The notes beneath the pieces were generated by a model, which was not told where the DNA came from, did no database searches, and worked only from the letters and a program-made list of their open reading frames with translations. From contig NZ_JACGLS010000002.1 in the NCBI RefSeq assembly GCF_014062345.1, forward strand, positions 124,001 through 188,000: 64,000 nucleotides of DNA, in the 5' to 3' direction. Positions 1-9,030 of this stretch are shown one piece after another. Origin of the DNA: Tenacibaculum pelagium (GTDB taxonomy: Bacteria; Bacteroidota; Bacteroidia; Flavobacteriales; Flavobacteriaceae). Numbering within the stretch: the first letter of the stretch is position 1; each line of letters opens with the position of its first letter. The translations under genes and the position numbers were made by a program.

Positions 1-366
1 CATAAACTCACGATACTCATCCATATCCTTTACGTATATTTTCAAAATATAATCGTAATCGCCACTCACATGAAAACACTCAGTTACTTCATCTAACTTG
101 TTAATTTCTCTTTCAAAAACAGTAATATATTCTTTAGTATGCTTTTCTAATCTAATGTGACAAAACACCAAGAACGATTTACCTATTTTATTTTTATTCA
201 CCAGCGCTACGTATTGTTTAATCACTTGCTCTCTTTCAAGTTTTTTAATACGTTCATATACCGCAGTAACAGACAAATCTAACTGTAAAGACAGCTGTTT
301 TGTTGTTTGCTTACTATCTTTTTGAAGTAATTCTAGCAGTTTTTTATCTATACCATCTAATCTCAT
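1..366 (-). CDS. Lrp/AsnC family transcriptional regulator (3' end outside window)
   Basis: The frame is open from an ATG at 366 to the window edge, so the C-terminus is missing. The product begins MRLDGIDKKLLELLQKDSKQ. It has the AsnC-type winged helix-turn-helix (residues about 3-60, with LSLQLDLSVTAVYERIKKLE as recognition region), followed by the start of the RAM effector-binding domain (VSGDYDYILKIYVKDMDEY). Lrp/AsnC proteins sense amino acids and often control the adjacent divergent gene. Here that gene is a Cys/Met PLP enzyme, so local control of sulfur amino-acid breakdown is a reasonable inference. Confidence 0.9.
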   Translation of the reverse strand, partial: MRLDGIDKKLLELLQKDSKQTTKQLSLQLDLSVTAVYERIKKLEREQVIKQYVALVNKNKIGKSFLVFCHIRLEKHTKEYITVFEREINKLDEVTECFHVSGDYDYILKIYVKDMDEYREFM

Positions 367-386
367 CTGAAAATTTTACAGTTTTT

Positions 387-399
387 ATTGAATTTCAAT
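387..399. promoter_or_regulatory. 13-bp perfect palindrome, candidate operator
   Basis: ATTGAATTTCAAT is a perfect inverted repeat in the 165-bp intergenic region between the Lrp/AsnC gene and the divergent PLP enzyme gene. Its place next to the regulator start fits an Lrp-type operator. Short AT-rich palindromes arise easily by chance in this background, so this is a weak candidate. Confidence 0.3.
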
Positions 400-531
400 T
401 CGAAAAACTTGTTTTTAAAACTATCAAAACATAAAAATAAAGAAAAATAATCCAATTTAAACCATTTGACTTGATTTAAAATCACATATAAAAGTAATTT
501 ACAGTCAATTAAACAACTAAAAATTACTATT

Positions 532-1749
532 ATGGATTTTAAACCAGCTAACAATATTCAAGACTTACAATATTTTGGAGAATTTGGTGGTGTTAACCCT
601 TCAATTTCTGATTCATCCACTTATACTTTCATGAAAGCAAAAACAATGTTTGATACTTTTGAAGGTAATACAGACGGGTGCTATTTATACTCTCGTCATA
701 CCTCTCCTTCAAATTTATATCTAGGAGAAGCTTTGGCTGCTATGGAAGGTACCGAAACTGCAAATGTAGCTGGTTCTGGCATGGGAGCAATTACTCCTAC
801 TATTTTACAAATCTGTGGTACAGGAGATCATATTGTATCAAGTAGAACGATTTACGGAGGAACCTATGCTTTCTTAAAGAATTTTACTCCGAGAATGGGA
901 ATTGAAACTTCTTTTGTAAACATCACAAAATTAGATATTGTTGAAGCAGCTATAAATGAAAACACTAAAATGATTTACTGCGAAACCGTAAGTAATCCTC
1001 TTTTAGAAGTTGCAGATATAAAAGGTTTATCTGCTTTAGCTAAAAAATACAATTTACAATTAGTGGTTGATAATACATTTTCACCGCTATCTATTTCTCC
1101 TGCACAATTAGGTGCCGATGTTGTTATTCATAGTTTAACAAAATTCATCAATGGATCATCTGACACTATGGGTGGTGTAGTTTGTGCGAGTACAGATTTT
1201 ATCAACTCACAAAAAAGTGTGATCGATGGTGCAAGTATGCTATTAGGTTCTTCTATGGATTCTTTACGTTCTTCTTCAATTTTAAAGAATATGAGAACGC
1301 TTCATATCCGTATGAAACAGCATAGTAAAAATGCTACTTATTTAGCTGAAAAGTTTGAAGCTGATGGATTAAAAACTGTATATCCTGGATTAAAATCGCA
1401 TCCATCACACGAGATTTTTAAATCGATGATGAATGAAGAATATGGTTTTGGAGGAATGTTAACTATTGACGCGGGCTCTTTAGAAAAAGCGAATGCTTTA
1501 ATGGAATTAATGCAAGAACGTAACTTAGGTTATTTAGCTGTAAGTTTAGGATTCTACAAAACATTATTCTCTGCACCTGGAACTTCAACTTCATCAGAAA
1601 TACCAGAGGAAGAACAAGTTGAAATGGGATTAACCGATGGACTAATTCGTTTTTCTATTGGATTAGATAACGACATAGAGCGTACTTATGAAATGATGAA
1701 GGCTTGTATGTTAGAAATAGGAGTTTTAAAAGAAGAGGTTCTAGCTTAA
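532..1749 (+). CDS. Cys/Met metabolism PLP-dependent enzyme, methionine gamma-lyase-like
   Basis: A 405-residue protein of the cystathionine gamma-synthase/methionine gamma-lyase fold. SGMGAI (82-87) binds PLP phosphate, D180 (LVVDNTF) contacts the pyridine nitrogen, and K204 in HSLTKFINGSSD is the Schiff-base lysine. R55 in YSRHTSPS is typical of the family. Members cleave or replace at the gamma carbon of methionine, cystathionine or O-acyl-homoserine. Divergence from an Lrp/AsnC gene argues for a regulated catabolic lyase, but sequence alone does not separate this from cystathionine or O-acetylhomoserine enzymes. A strong terminator follows. Confidence 0.85.
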   Translation: MDFKPANNIQDLQYFGEFGGVNPSISDSSTYTFMKAKTMFDTFEGNTDGCYLYSRHTSPSNLYLGEALAAMEGTETANVAGSGMGAITPTILQICGTGDHIVSSRTIYGGTYAFLKNFTPRMGIETSFVNITKLDIVEAAINENTKMIYCETVSNPLLEVADIKGLSALAKKYNLQLVVDNTFSPLSISPAQLGADVVIHSLTKFINGSSDTMGGVVCASTDFINSQKSVIDGASMLLGSSMDSLRSSSILKNMRTLHIRMKQHSKNATYLAEKFEADGLKTVYPGLKSHPSHEIFKSMMNEEYGFGGMLTIDAGSLEKANALMELMQERNLGYLAVSLGFYKTLFSAPGTSTSSEIPEEEQVEMGLTDGLIRFSIGLDNDIERTYEMMKACMLEIGVLKEEVLA

Positions 1750-1761
1750 GAACTGAGACAT

Positions 1762-1791
1762 AAAAAAGTCCCGCATTTTGCGGGACTTTTT
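1762..1791. terminator. Bidirectional intrinsic terminator
   Basis: Stem GTCCCGC / GCGGGAC with an ATTTT-type loop, flanked by A6 on the left and T5 on the right. It works for the plus-strand PLP enzyme and for the convergent minus-strand gene whose stop codon lies at 1790-1792. Confidence 0.85.
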
Positions 1792-2812
1792 ATTTACCGT
1801 AAATCCTTTCTTTAAATTTTTTAAAATCTTCCTTAGATGGCGGAGCTCCATTAAAAGGAACCATATCCCAACGATCTCCTTCTTTTTTTAACTCAAAACT
1901 AAATACAGAAGTATTTACATCATCAGGATTTAATAAAGGATAACGCAAATCTAAATACTTTACATTCTTACTCGAATCCATTGACATTAAGTTGTAGTAG
2001 CCGTTACTAAACCAAGTCAATGTTTTAATATCAGCATGATTAACATCTAATAATTTTCTATTTTTAGGTATACTTAAAATGGTATCAACCTCAACTTTTG
2101 AGTCTAATAACGAGTAAAAACCTACTTTATAATCATCATCGGTTTCAGCAATTCCATACCATAAAATATTATTTAATATAGTAGGTTGAGTTGAAAAACG
2201 ATTGTATGAAACATCAGCTTTGTCAAACGATTCTTTAAATACTGAATCGACATGTATCTTATTCCCAATAGTAAATATCATATATGCTGAACTCACCAAT
2301 ATTCCAGCATGTGTCCACCACTTTCTTCTTGCTTTTTTTCGATTGTAAAACATCGCAATAATCAAACACACTAAAAAAGGCAACGTGTATAAAGGATCTA
2401 CAACGGAAATATTATTAAAAGCAACTCTATAATCAGAAAAAGGCAAGAACAATTGTGTTCCGTAAGGAGTAAAACTATCTAATAATGGATGGGTGAAAAT
2501 GGATAAGAAATACAACCATATCCAATCTTTTAAGTTTGTCGTTCTTATTCGCTTACCTGTATTATATAGTTTGTGTGTTATCCATCCGAAAAGAAAAGGA
2601 GCTAAAATTGCAAAAACAATTGAGTGCATAAAACCTCTATGAAAAGCCATTGCATCAATTTCATTACCATACAACCAACTACCAATAAACACATCTAAAT
2701 CGGGTATGGTTCCTCCTATCGCACCAAATAACAGTGCCCTGTTCCCTATCTTTTTTCCTAGTGCAATTTCTCCGCAAGCAGCACCTAAAACAATTTGAGT
2801 TAATGAATCCAT
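1790..2812 (-). CDS. YdjM-type membrane-bound metal-dependent hydrolase (DUF457)
   Basis: The product starts MDSLTQIVLGAACGEIALGKK. The ATG at 2812 was chosen because the longer frame would need a TTG three codons upstream. The N-terminal half carries the YdjM pattern IPDLDVF and FHRGFMHS, plus FTHPLLDSFTPYGTQ, with several membrane segments; the conserved His/Asp residues are the presumed metal ligands. The C-terminal 150 residues are a soluble domain. Family members are inner-membrane proteins of poorly known function, so the substrate is unknown. Confidence 0.8.
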   Translation of the reverse strand: MDSLTQIVLGAACGEIALGKKIGNRALLFGAIGGTIPDLDVFIGSWLYGNEIDAMAFHRGFMHSIVFAILAPFLFGWITHKLYNTGKRIRTTNLKDWIWLYFLSIFTHPLLDSFTPYGTQLFLPFSDYRVAFNNISVVDPLYTLPFLVCLIIAMFYNRKKARRKWWTHAGILVSSAYMIFTIGNKIHVDSVFKESFDKADVSYNRFSTQPTILNNILWYGIAETDDDYKVGFYSLLDSKVEVDTILSIPKNRKLLDVNHADIKTLTWFSNGYYNLMSMDSSKNVKYLDLRYPLLNPDDVNTSVFSFELKKEGDRWDMVPFNGAPPSKEDFKKFKERIYGK

Positions 2813-2893
2813 AGTTGGCAAATGTACTAAACTGATTCTACTTGTGTAATTCTTTGCAAAATCGTAACATTACACTTCCAAAAAAACTACACA

Positions 2894-4360
2894 ATGCAAG
2901 ACGATAAAAATTTATCTGAAATTAATATAGAAGACCAAAAAATTATAGACAATAAAGAATTAAGTTTTTGGGAAGCTTTAATTCCTGTAATCATTTTGAT
3001 GGGACTATTAGCTTATAATATTTTTTATGCTGATGGTGCTTGGTTAGGAGATTATTCTAATCAATATATTTTATTAATGGGAGGTGCAATTGCAGCTGGG
3101 GTAGGTTTTTTCAACAAGGTTTCTATTCAAACCATGATTGCTGAAGTTTGGGAAAATTGGAAAAGTGTTTTTGTTCCTATTATGATTTTATTTCTAGTAG
3201 GAGCTTTAGCAGGAACTTGGTTAGTAAGTGGAATTATACCAGCAATGGTTTATTATGGTCTACAAGTATTAAGTCCTGAAATATTTTTACCAGCCTCTGT
3301 TATTATTGCTGCGATTATATCGATCGCAACTGGTAGCTCATGGACTACTTCTGCAACTGTAGGTATTGCCTTAGTTGGTATCGGAAGTGCTTTAGGAATT
3401 CCATCTGGTATGATTGCCGGTGCTGTAATTTCTGGAGCTTATTTTGGAGATAAAATGTCTCCGCTTTCTGATACTACGAACTTAGCTCCTGCTATGGCTG
3501 GGACAGATTTATTTACCCATATAAAATACATGGCATATACAACAGTACCAACAATTTTTGTTACACTTATTGTCTTTGCAATTTTAAGTGGAACTATTGA
3601 TACTACAGGTAGTGCAGATGTAAGTAACCTATTAACGAGTATTAAAAACACGTTTCATATATCTCCAATGTTATTTATAGTACCAGCAGTGGTAATAGCT
3701 ATGATTTTATTAAAAACAAAACCTTTAATAGCCTTAGGTACTGGTGTTGTATTAGCCGCTGTTTTTGCTTTTATATTTCAAGGAGATGTGCTAGACGCAT
3801 TAAATGAATCTAGATTTCAATCAATTATCAATTCAGTTTTAACCGATACTCAAATACAAACGGATAATGAAAAACTAACTGAATTATTTAGTGCTGGTGG
3901 AATGAATGGAATGTTATGGACCATCTTTTTAATTGTTTGCGCTATGGTATTTGGTGGTGTTATGGATGCTATTGGAGCCTTAGCTAAATTAACCAAGGCT
4001 TTATTATCAATTGCTACTTCTGTTTTTGGGTTATTTACTAGTACAGTTGTAAGTTGTTTAGGATTAAACGTAATTGCTTCCGATCAATACTTAGCATTGG
4101 TAATTCCAGGTAAAATGTTTAAACAAGCTTATGAGGATAAAGGTTTAGCTCCTGAAAATTTAAGTAGAACGCTTGAAGATTCTGGAACTGTAACCTCTGT
4201 ATTAATTCCTTGGAATACTTGTGGAGCGTACCAATCTGGAGTGTTAGGTGTTGGTGTTGGCGAGTATGCTTTATATGCAGTATTTAATTGGCTAAGTCCG
4301 TTTACAACGTTGTTATTCGCTGCTTTTAGAATTAAAATTAGACAATTAACCACTAAATAA
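2894..4360 (+). CDS. nhaC: NhaC-family Na+/H+ antiporter
   Basis: A 488-residue polytopic membrane protein with about 11 hydrophobic segments. It carries the NhaC signatures ATGSSWTTSATVGIALVGIG and FGDKMSPLSDTTNLAPA, and late in the protein TVTSVLIPWNTCGAY. It should exchange cytoplasmic Na+ for external H+, which fits a marine lifestyle. It stands alone with its own terminator. Specific substrate (Na+/H+ versus malate/lactate exchange in the wider family) is inferred only from family resemblance. Confidence 0.88.
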   Translation: MQDDKNLSEINIEDQKIIDNKELSFWEALIPVIILMGLLAYNIFYADGAWLGDYSNQYILLMGGAIAAGVGFFNKVSIQTMIAEVWENWKSVFVPIMILFLVGALAGTWLVSGIIPAMVYYGLQVLSPEIFLPASVIIAAIISIATGSSWTTSATVGIALVGIGSALGIPSGMIAGAVISGAYFGDKMSPLSDTTNLAPAMAGTDLFTHIKYMAYTTVPTIFVTLIVFAILSGTIDTTGSADVSNLLTSIKNTFHISPMLFIVPAVVIAMILLKTKPLIALGTGVVLAAVFAFIFQGDVLDALNESRFQSIINSVLTDTQIQTDNEKLTELFSAGGMNGMLWTIFLIVCAMVFGGVMDAIGALAKLTKALLSIATSVFGLFTSTVVSCLGLNVIASDQYLALVIPGKMFKQAYEDKGLAPENLSRTLEDSGTVTSVLIPWNTCGAYQSGVLGVGVGEYALYAVFNWLSPFTTLLFAAFRIKIRQLTTK

Positions 4361-4366
4361 ATTTCA

Positions 4367-4392
4367 AACCTCTCTTAATTGAGAGGTTTTTT
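4367..4392 (+). terminator. Intrinsic terminator after nhaC
   Basis: AACCTCTC / GAGAGGTT stem with a TTAAT-type loop followed by a T run. It lies between the nhaC stop and the next start codon. Confidence 0.8.
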
Positions 4393-4395
4393 ATT

Positions 4396-4848
4396 ATGAT
4401 TATTTCTGCTTCAAAAAAAGACATTAAAGAACTTACCTATATTGCTTTACTTTCCAAAGCCTATTGGGAGTATTCACACGAACAAATTGAATCCTGGAGA
4501 GAAGATTTAACCGTTACTTCAAAAATGATTGAAGACATGATGGTATACACATTCATTTCAGAAGAAAAAATTAGTGGATTCTACATCCTTAATCAACCTG
4601 AAAATAACACTATAGAATTGGAGTTTCTATTTGTGCATCCAGATTATATTGGTCAAAAAATTGGAAAACAACTTTTAGTACATGCTGTAAAAAAAGCTTG
4701 CGAACTAAACGTTAATAGTATGACTTTATTAGCCGATCCTAATGCGCAACCTTTTTATGAAAGTCAAGGGTTTATTTGTATTGGTAAAAAAGAAAGCGCT
4801 ATTCCAAATCGTTTTTTGCCACTAATGCAGAAAGATTTAATATCCTAA
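4396..4848 (+). CDS. GNAT-family N-acetyltransferase
   Basis: A 150-residue GNAT fold. The acetyl-CoA-binding motif A is seen as LEFLFVHPDYIGQKIGKQLL, followed by a motif-B-like LADPNAQPFYESQGF. The substrate cannot be told. The ATG lies just past the nhaC terminator, so a short leader or leakage from nhaC is likely. Its last 12 bases overlap the convergent gene at 4837-5226. Confidence 0.85.
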   Translation: MIISASKKDIKELTYIALLSKAYWEYSHEQIESWREDLTVTSKMIEDMMVYTFISEEKISGFYILNQPENNTIELEFLFVHPDYIGQKIGKQLLVHAVKKACELNVNSMTLLADPNAQPFYESQGFICIGKKESAIPNRFLPLMQKDLIS

Positions 4849-5226
4849 ATTATATTCTCTCGCTATATAACTAGTACCAAAGAATAATATTACAGCTATA
4901 AGCATTATTATTCCTGTTATGTATCTCCATTTTTTCTTTTCTTTTCCTTCTTTTTTTTCTATATTTTTAAGTACTTTGTTTTCTCTTTTATCAAAGAAAC
5001 TCCAATTTAAAGCAAATAAAAAAACTAAAACGGAAATAGAAATGATTAAATATTGATTACTATACCATGTTTTTTTATATAAAAACAAGCTTAATAGTGA
5101 ATTTACAATCATTGATTCTATAGTAGATATTACTCCTACACAATAAAAAAAAGGGTTATCATAATACCCTTGTTTTTTAAATAATTTTAAATAAAAATTA
5201 TAGATAGTATAATATATATAATCCAT
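4837..5226 (-). CDS. Hypothetical three-segment membrane protein
   Basis: A 129-residue protein with hydrophobic stretches at roughly 25-50, 58-75 and 100-120, and a lysine/glutamate-rich loop (NIEKKEGKEKKKWRY) between the last two. I do not recognise a family. It sits 3' to 3' with the acetyltransferase and immediately downstream of the porin on the same strand, with about a 30-base gap, so it may be cotranscribed with the porin. Confidence 0.6.
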   Translation of the reverse strand: MDYIYYTIYNFYLKLFKKQGYYDNPFFYCVGVISTIESMIVNSLLSLFLYKKTWYSNQYLIISISVLVFLFALNWSFFDKRENKVLKNIEKKEGKEKKKWRYITGIIMLIAVILFFGTSYIAREYNLGY

Positions 5227-5255
5227 TTTTAAATTATGTTTCTATTTATAAAAAA

Positions 5256-7226
5256 TCAAATAAACCAATTCCAAACTACTCCAAAACGGATTACAAAATC
5301 TCTATATGGATATCCAGGTGCTGAAAAATAATCTTTCTTAAAAAAGAATGAGCTTATATTATCCGCTTTAAAATAAATACGTGTTCTACGCACTCTACCA
5401 TTGAAAAATAAGTCAACTGTTGGATACCCTATTTCAGTATCATTTTGTAAGGTAAACTCTGCTAATAAAGGATTATAAGCATTTGCTTTATACTTACTAA
5501 AGTATTTAAAAGTAGCTCCTATTTGTACTAACAACGGATTACCTTTAAACCAATTATCAGAATAATATAAAGTGTTTCTTGTTACAAATTCCGGAACTCT
5601 AAAAACATCACTTCCATTCGCTACTTTTTGATACATTAACGTATTATCCAACCCGAACTTACCAAATTTAAACTCTTTAGAAACTTTTGCTTTTAAGTAA
5701 TTAACACTACCTGAATATTGCTTTGGCAAACTGTTTTCATCAAAATACGTGTAATTATCAATATTCGTAATATCTACAGAAGCGTCTCCCCATTTTGAAG
5801 AAAAATCTCCACCAAGAGTTCTAGTACCAACTGAAGAAAAATCATTTTCCCAATTGTATTTATTATAATTACTTTGAAATAATAAAAAGTTGAAATTTGG
5901 TAACTTATTACTAATCCCTAGCCTTGTCTTAAAAGTAAATACACTATCTTTTTTATAAAAAGCTTCAGCTTTGATGTTATTCCCTGAAAGCCTTCCGCTA
6001 CCTGGGGTTAAATTTGCAGATGCGTTTACATGAAAATTTTTAACTCTACCATTCCAATCTGCACCAAAGGAAATAGCATCTCCCTTTAATCTATTCCTAG
6101 TAATACCAACTAAACTGTTTTGTAAGTTATTGTAACCATAATTATAAGTGGTATAATCTGATTTTACTCTGAATCTACCTAAAACATATTTAGAATTGAA
6201 ATCTAAAAAAACTTGATTATTATATGACAAATAATTTACTTGATTTTTTATCGCACCCGAAACGTTTACATCTCCAAAAATTGCTTCTGTTGGACTTGAT
6301 TGATTAAAACGATAAAACTTAGAATCTCTCGTAAAAGAATGCCCTATTTTTAGATTAGAAAAATCTTTTTGTTGCAAACTATCTTTTACTGAAATTACTT
6401 TAAATGAATGTTCAAAATGCAATCGCTTCCCTTCAAAAGTGTTTTCTGTATCATCTAAATTAACATCTAACCTTGCTCTGTTTCCACTAAAATTAGGGTC
6501 ATCATTTATAAATGCAATTAATGAATCATCTGTTAAACCTCCACTTTCCTCATTAAAAAAATCCTGATTTACAGCTTGTCCCCTGATAGCATATTGCCCT
6601 TTTGGACTTTCATACCTAAAGCTTAATCTAAAATTACCTGTACTAGCTAGCGAACGTCTATAAGCTCCTAACGAACGAATACCTTTGTATGCGATCCCAA
6701 CATTAAGTCGTTTAGAGAAATTAGTTGTAAATAACGCATCTAAAACCTGACCTTGCTCTAACCCAGTTCGATACATAATCTCAGTCGTTGGAGTTGGAAC
6801 GTGGTAATAATCTATATCTTCTATTTTAAAGTAATTAAATTGTTTCGCTCTGAAACCTATATTTGGAAACTGAGAAATATTACTAAAATTATATCCTAAA
6901 TTATTAAAGGTTTGTCCTTGATTATGAAAAGCTAGTAACTCAAAATCATCTTTCCTTAAAAAATTAAACTTATAATGTTTTTTTAAAGTAAGTGTAGTAT
7001 CAACAATTGTTGTATCATTTCTATGCGATATAATTTTATAATCTGTGTATTTTGTTTTTCCACTAAGCTTTACTTTAATTTCATTATCAGGTAAAGAATC
7101 TCTGTTCTGATTAAAACTTCCTAAAGCTCCTCTACCTCCTAAACCTTTATCAATACTCGGTCTTACCTGAGAAAATAGCAGTTGAGCACTTATCAAACAA
7201 AAAAACAATAAAAAAAAATTTTTCAT
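5256..7226 (-). CDS. Putative outer-membrane porin (Porin_10-like)
   Basis: The start was moved to the ATG at 7226, giving a clean signal peptide (MKNFFLLFFCLISAQLLFSQ) and removing ten implausible residues. The 656-residue mature-type protein is rich in alternating aromatic/polar beta strands and ends in an aromatic-rich strand (FVIRFGVVWNWFI), as expected for an outer-membrane barrel. It resembles the flavobacterial family annotated 'putative porin'. Transported solute unknown. A -7 element lies only five bases upstream of the ATG (see promoter). Confidence 0.8.
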   Translation of the reverse strand: MKNFFLLFFCLISAQLLFSQVRPSIDKGLGGRGALGSFNQNRDSLPDNEIKVKLSGKTKYTDYKIISHRNDTTIVDTTLTLKKHYKFNFLRKDDFELLAFHNQGQTFNNLGYNFSNISQFPNIGFRAKQFNYFKIEDIDYYHVPTPTTEIMYRTGLEQGQVLDALFTTNFSKRLNVGIAYKGIRSLGAYRRSLASTGNFRLSFRYESPKGQYAIRGQAVNQDFFNEESGGLTDDSLIAFINDDPNFSGNRARLDVNLDDTENTFEGKRLHFEHSFKVISVKDSLQQKDFSNLKIGHSFTRDSKFYRFNQSSPTEAIFGDVNVSGAIKNQVNYLSYNNQVFLDFNSKYVLGRFRVKSDYTTYNYGYNNLQNSLVGITRNRLKGDAISFGADWNGRVKNFHVNASANLTPGSGRLSGNNIKAEAFYKKDSVFTFKTRLGISNKLPNFNFLLFQSNYNKYNWENDFSSVGTRTLGGDFSSKWGDASVDITNIDNYTYFDENSLPKQYSGSVNYLKAKVSKEFKFGKFGLDNTLMYQKVANGSDVFRVPEFVTRNTLYYSDNWFKGNPLLVQIGATFKYFSKYKANAYNPLLAEFTLQNDTEIGYPTVDLFFNGRVRRTRIYFKADNISSFFFKKDYFSAPGYPYRDFVIRFGVVWNWFI

Positions 7227-7231
7227 AAAAG

Positions 7232-7239
7232 CAAAAGTA
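7232..7239 (-). promoter_or_regulatory. Bacteroidota -7 promoter element for the porin gene
   Basis: Reads TACTTTTG on the minus strand, a match to TAnnTTTG. Only five bases separate it from the ATG at 7226, so the transcript would start at or next to the start codon. Confidence 0.55.
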
Positions 7240-7296
7240 AAATAATAAAACGACAAAAATTATGAATAATTTCTTTGAAAACTGTTAATTTGTAAC

Positions 7297-7896
7297 ATGT
7301 TGAAATTAAATCATAGCGGATTTACTTTAGAGGCGGGAACTGACGAAGCTGGTAGAGGTTGTTTATCTGGACCAGTTGTGGCTGCAGCTGTAATTTTGCC
7401 TGAAAATTTTCATCATGACTTACTAAATGATTCTAAACAAATTTCAGAAAAAAAACGTCTAGAGCTACGCCCCTATATTGAAAAACATGCCTTAGCATTC
7501 GGAGTTTCATTTATCCATCATCAAGAAGTTGATGAATTAAATGTTTTACAAGCGTCTATTACCGGAATGCATCGTTCTATTGAACAACTTTCAACTCCCC
7601 CTGAATTTATTATTGTTGATGGCAACAAGTTTAAAACCTACAAAGAGATACCTCACGAAACCATCGTAAAAGGTGATGCTAAATTTATGAGTATTGCAGC
7701 GGCTTCAGTTTTAGCTAAAACGTATCGTGATGAGTATATGGAAAAAATCCATCAAGAATTTCCACAATACAATTGGAAAAAAAACAAAGGATATCCAACA
7801 AAAGAACATCGAGAGGCTATTCTCGAATTCGGAATTACACCGTATCACCGCAAGACTTTTAAATTACTTCCCGAACAGTTAAAATTAAAACTTTAG
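7297..7896 (+). CDS. rnhB: Ribonuclease HII
   Basis: A 199-residue type 2 RNase H that removes RNA (including single ribonucleotides) from RNA-DNA hybrids. The signature [19 protein letters not shown] near the N-terminus supplies the first acidic catalytic pair (D16, E17). IIVDGNKF and [14 protein letters not shown] follow in the right order. Length is normal for the family. It is divergent from the porin and followed 32 bases later by the nucleoid-associated protein gene, which has its own promoter. Confidence 0.96.
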   Translation: MLKLNHSGFTLEAGTDEAGRGCLSGPVVAAAVILPENFHHDLLNDSKQISEKKRLELRPYIEKHALAFGVSFIHHQEVDELNVLQASITGMHRSIEQLSTPPEFIIVDGNKFKTYKEIPHETIVKGDAKFMSIAAASVLAKTYRDEYMEKIHQEFPQYNWKKNKGYPTKEHREAILEFGITPYHRKTFKLLPEQLKLKL

Positions 7897-7902
7897 TTTT
7901 TC

Positions 7903-7910
7903 TATTTTTG
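7903..7910 (+). promoter_or_regulatory. Bacteroidota -7 promoter element (TATTTTTG)
   Basis: Exact TAnnTTTG match 18 bases before the ATG at 7929, in the short gap after rnhB. It predicts an independent transcript for the nucleoid-associated protein. Confidence 0.5.
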
Positions 7911-7928
7911 TCTTCCAATTTTTAGAAG

Positions 7929-8978
7929 ATGATTAAAAGAACGCGTGCAGAAATTAGTAAATGTATTATTCATAAAGTTGCTAATAAATACAATAGCGGG
8001 CAAAATGCTTTCTCTGAAAGCTTAGTTCGTTTTGATGAGGAAAGCTATGAATTATTAATGCCTTTTTTATTAAAAAACTTTAGCACCGTAACACAAAGTT
8101 ATCGATTTAGTCATCATGCAGATGTTCGTTTAAACGAAATGAATAAATACACTTCAGATATTTTTGAAGATGAAAACACGTTTATCGAACACTCTAAAAA
8201 TATTGTAAATCATTTATACGAACAATCGAATTCTGCCAATATTAAAACTGGCGATGTTATTGTTGTTTACTTTGAAGGCATTGAATATAAAGATGTATTA
8301 ACCGAAGCTGTTGGAGTTTTTAAAATTGAAAGCAAAGTAGATTTCTTCCAAACCTATTTAGATGATGATAGTTTTGATGTTGTGGTTCAAAAAGGAATTT
8401 CTACAAAAAAATTAGACAAAGGTTGTTTAATTTTAAATTCATCTGACACAGAAGGCACTGTAGTTTTATCAATAGATAACAATCAATATGATGCACAATA
8501 TTGGATCAAAAACTTTTTAAGTGTAAAGTATGCTGATGATCGTAATCTACACACACAAAATTATTTAGAAATGTGTAAAGAGTTTTCAGAAGAAATTATA
8601 AAACCTGAATTCGGAAAACAAGAGCAAAGTAACTTTTTAGCAAATACTGTCGATTATTTCAAAGAGCATGAAAGTGTAGATTACCATGGATTTAAAGATG
8701 AAATTTTTGAAGAAGATAAGCATAAAGGAATGTTTGAAGATTACAAAAAGCATTTCGAAAAATTAAACGATGTATTAATTCGTAATAATTTTGAAGTTTC
8801 TGATGCTGTATTAAAAAAAGAAAAAAGTAAGTTTAAAACTGAAATTAAGCTGGATACAAACATTCAAATTAAAATTGATGTAGATGCTCCAGATGCTTCT
8901 TCTGATTATTTAGAACAAGGCTATGACGAGGATAAAAAAATGAAATTTTACAAAGTATATTATAACACTGAAAAATAA
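7929..8978 (+). CDS. Nucleoid-associated protein, NdpA/YejK family
   Basis: A 349-residue protein matching the 37-kDa nucleoid-associated family: an N-terminal IIHKVANK...NAFSESLVRF segment, a central conserved block around SNSANIKTGDVIVVYFEGI, and an acidic C-terminal half ending in a predicted beta-rich region. E. coli YejK is an abundant nucleoid protein of unclear function. The gene stands between rnhB and a strong terminator; no operon partner is implied. Confidence 0.85.
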   Translation: MIKRTRAEISKCIIHKVANKYNSGQNAFSESLVRFDEESYELLMPFLLKNFSTVTQSYRFSHHADVRLNEMNKYTSDIFEDENTFIEHSKNIVNHLYEQSNSANIKTGDVIVVYFEGIEYKDVLTEAVGVFKIESKVDFFQTYLDDDSFDVVVQKGISTKKLDKGCLILNSSDTEGTVVLSIDNNQYDAQYWIKNFLSVKYADDRNLHTQNYLEMCKEFSEEIIKPEFGKQEQSNFLANTVDYFKEHESVDYHGFKDEIFEEDKHKGMFEDYKKHFEKLNDVLIRNNFEVSDAVLKKEKSKFKTEIKLDTNIQIKIDVDAPDASSDYLEQGYDEDKKMKFYKVYYNTEK

Positions 8979-9019
8979 GCATAAAAAAAGCTGAGTTTTA
9001 AACTCAGCTTTTTTTATGC
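8979..9019. terminator. Bidirectional terminator (long perfect palindrome)
   Basis: Stem AAAGCTGAGTTT / AAACTCAGCTTT with A7 before and T7 after, extended by GCAT/ATGC at the ends. It lies between convergent genes and can serve both. Confidence 0.85.
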
Positions 9020-9030
9020 TTATTAGTTTA

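Noticed and set aside
8979..9019. Long perfect palindrome as a possible mobile-element end
   Set aside because: A and T runs flank a GC-containing stem between convergent genes, which is an ordinary bidirectional terminator.
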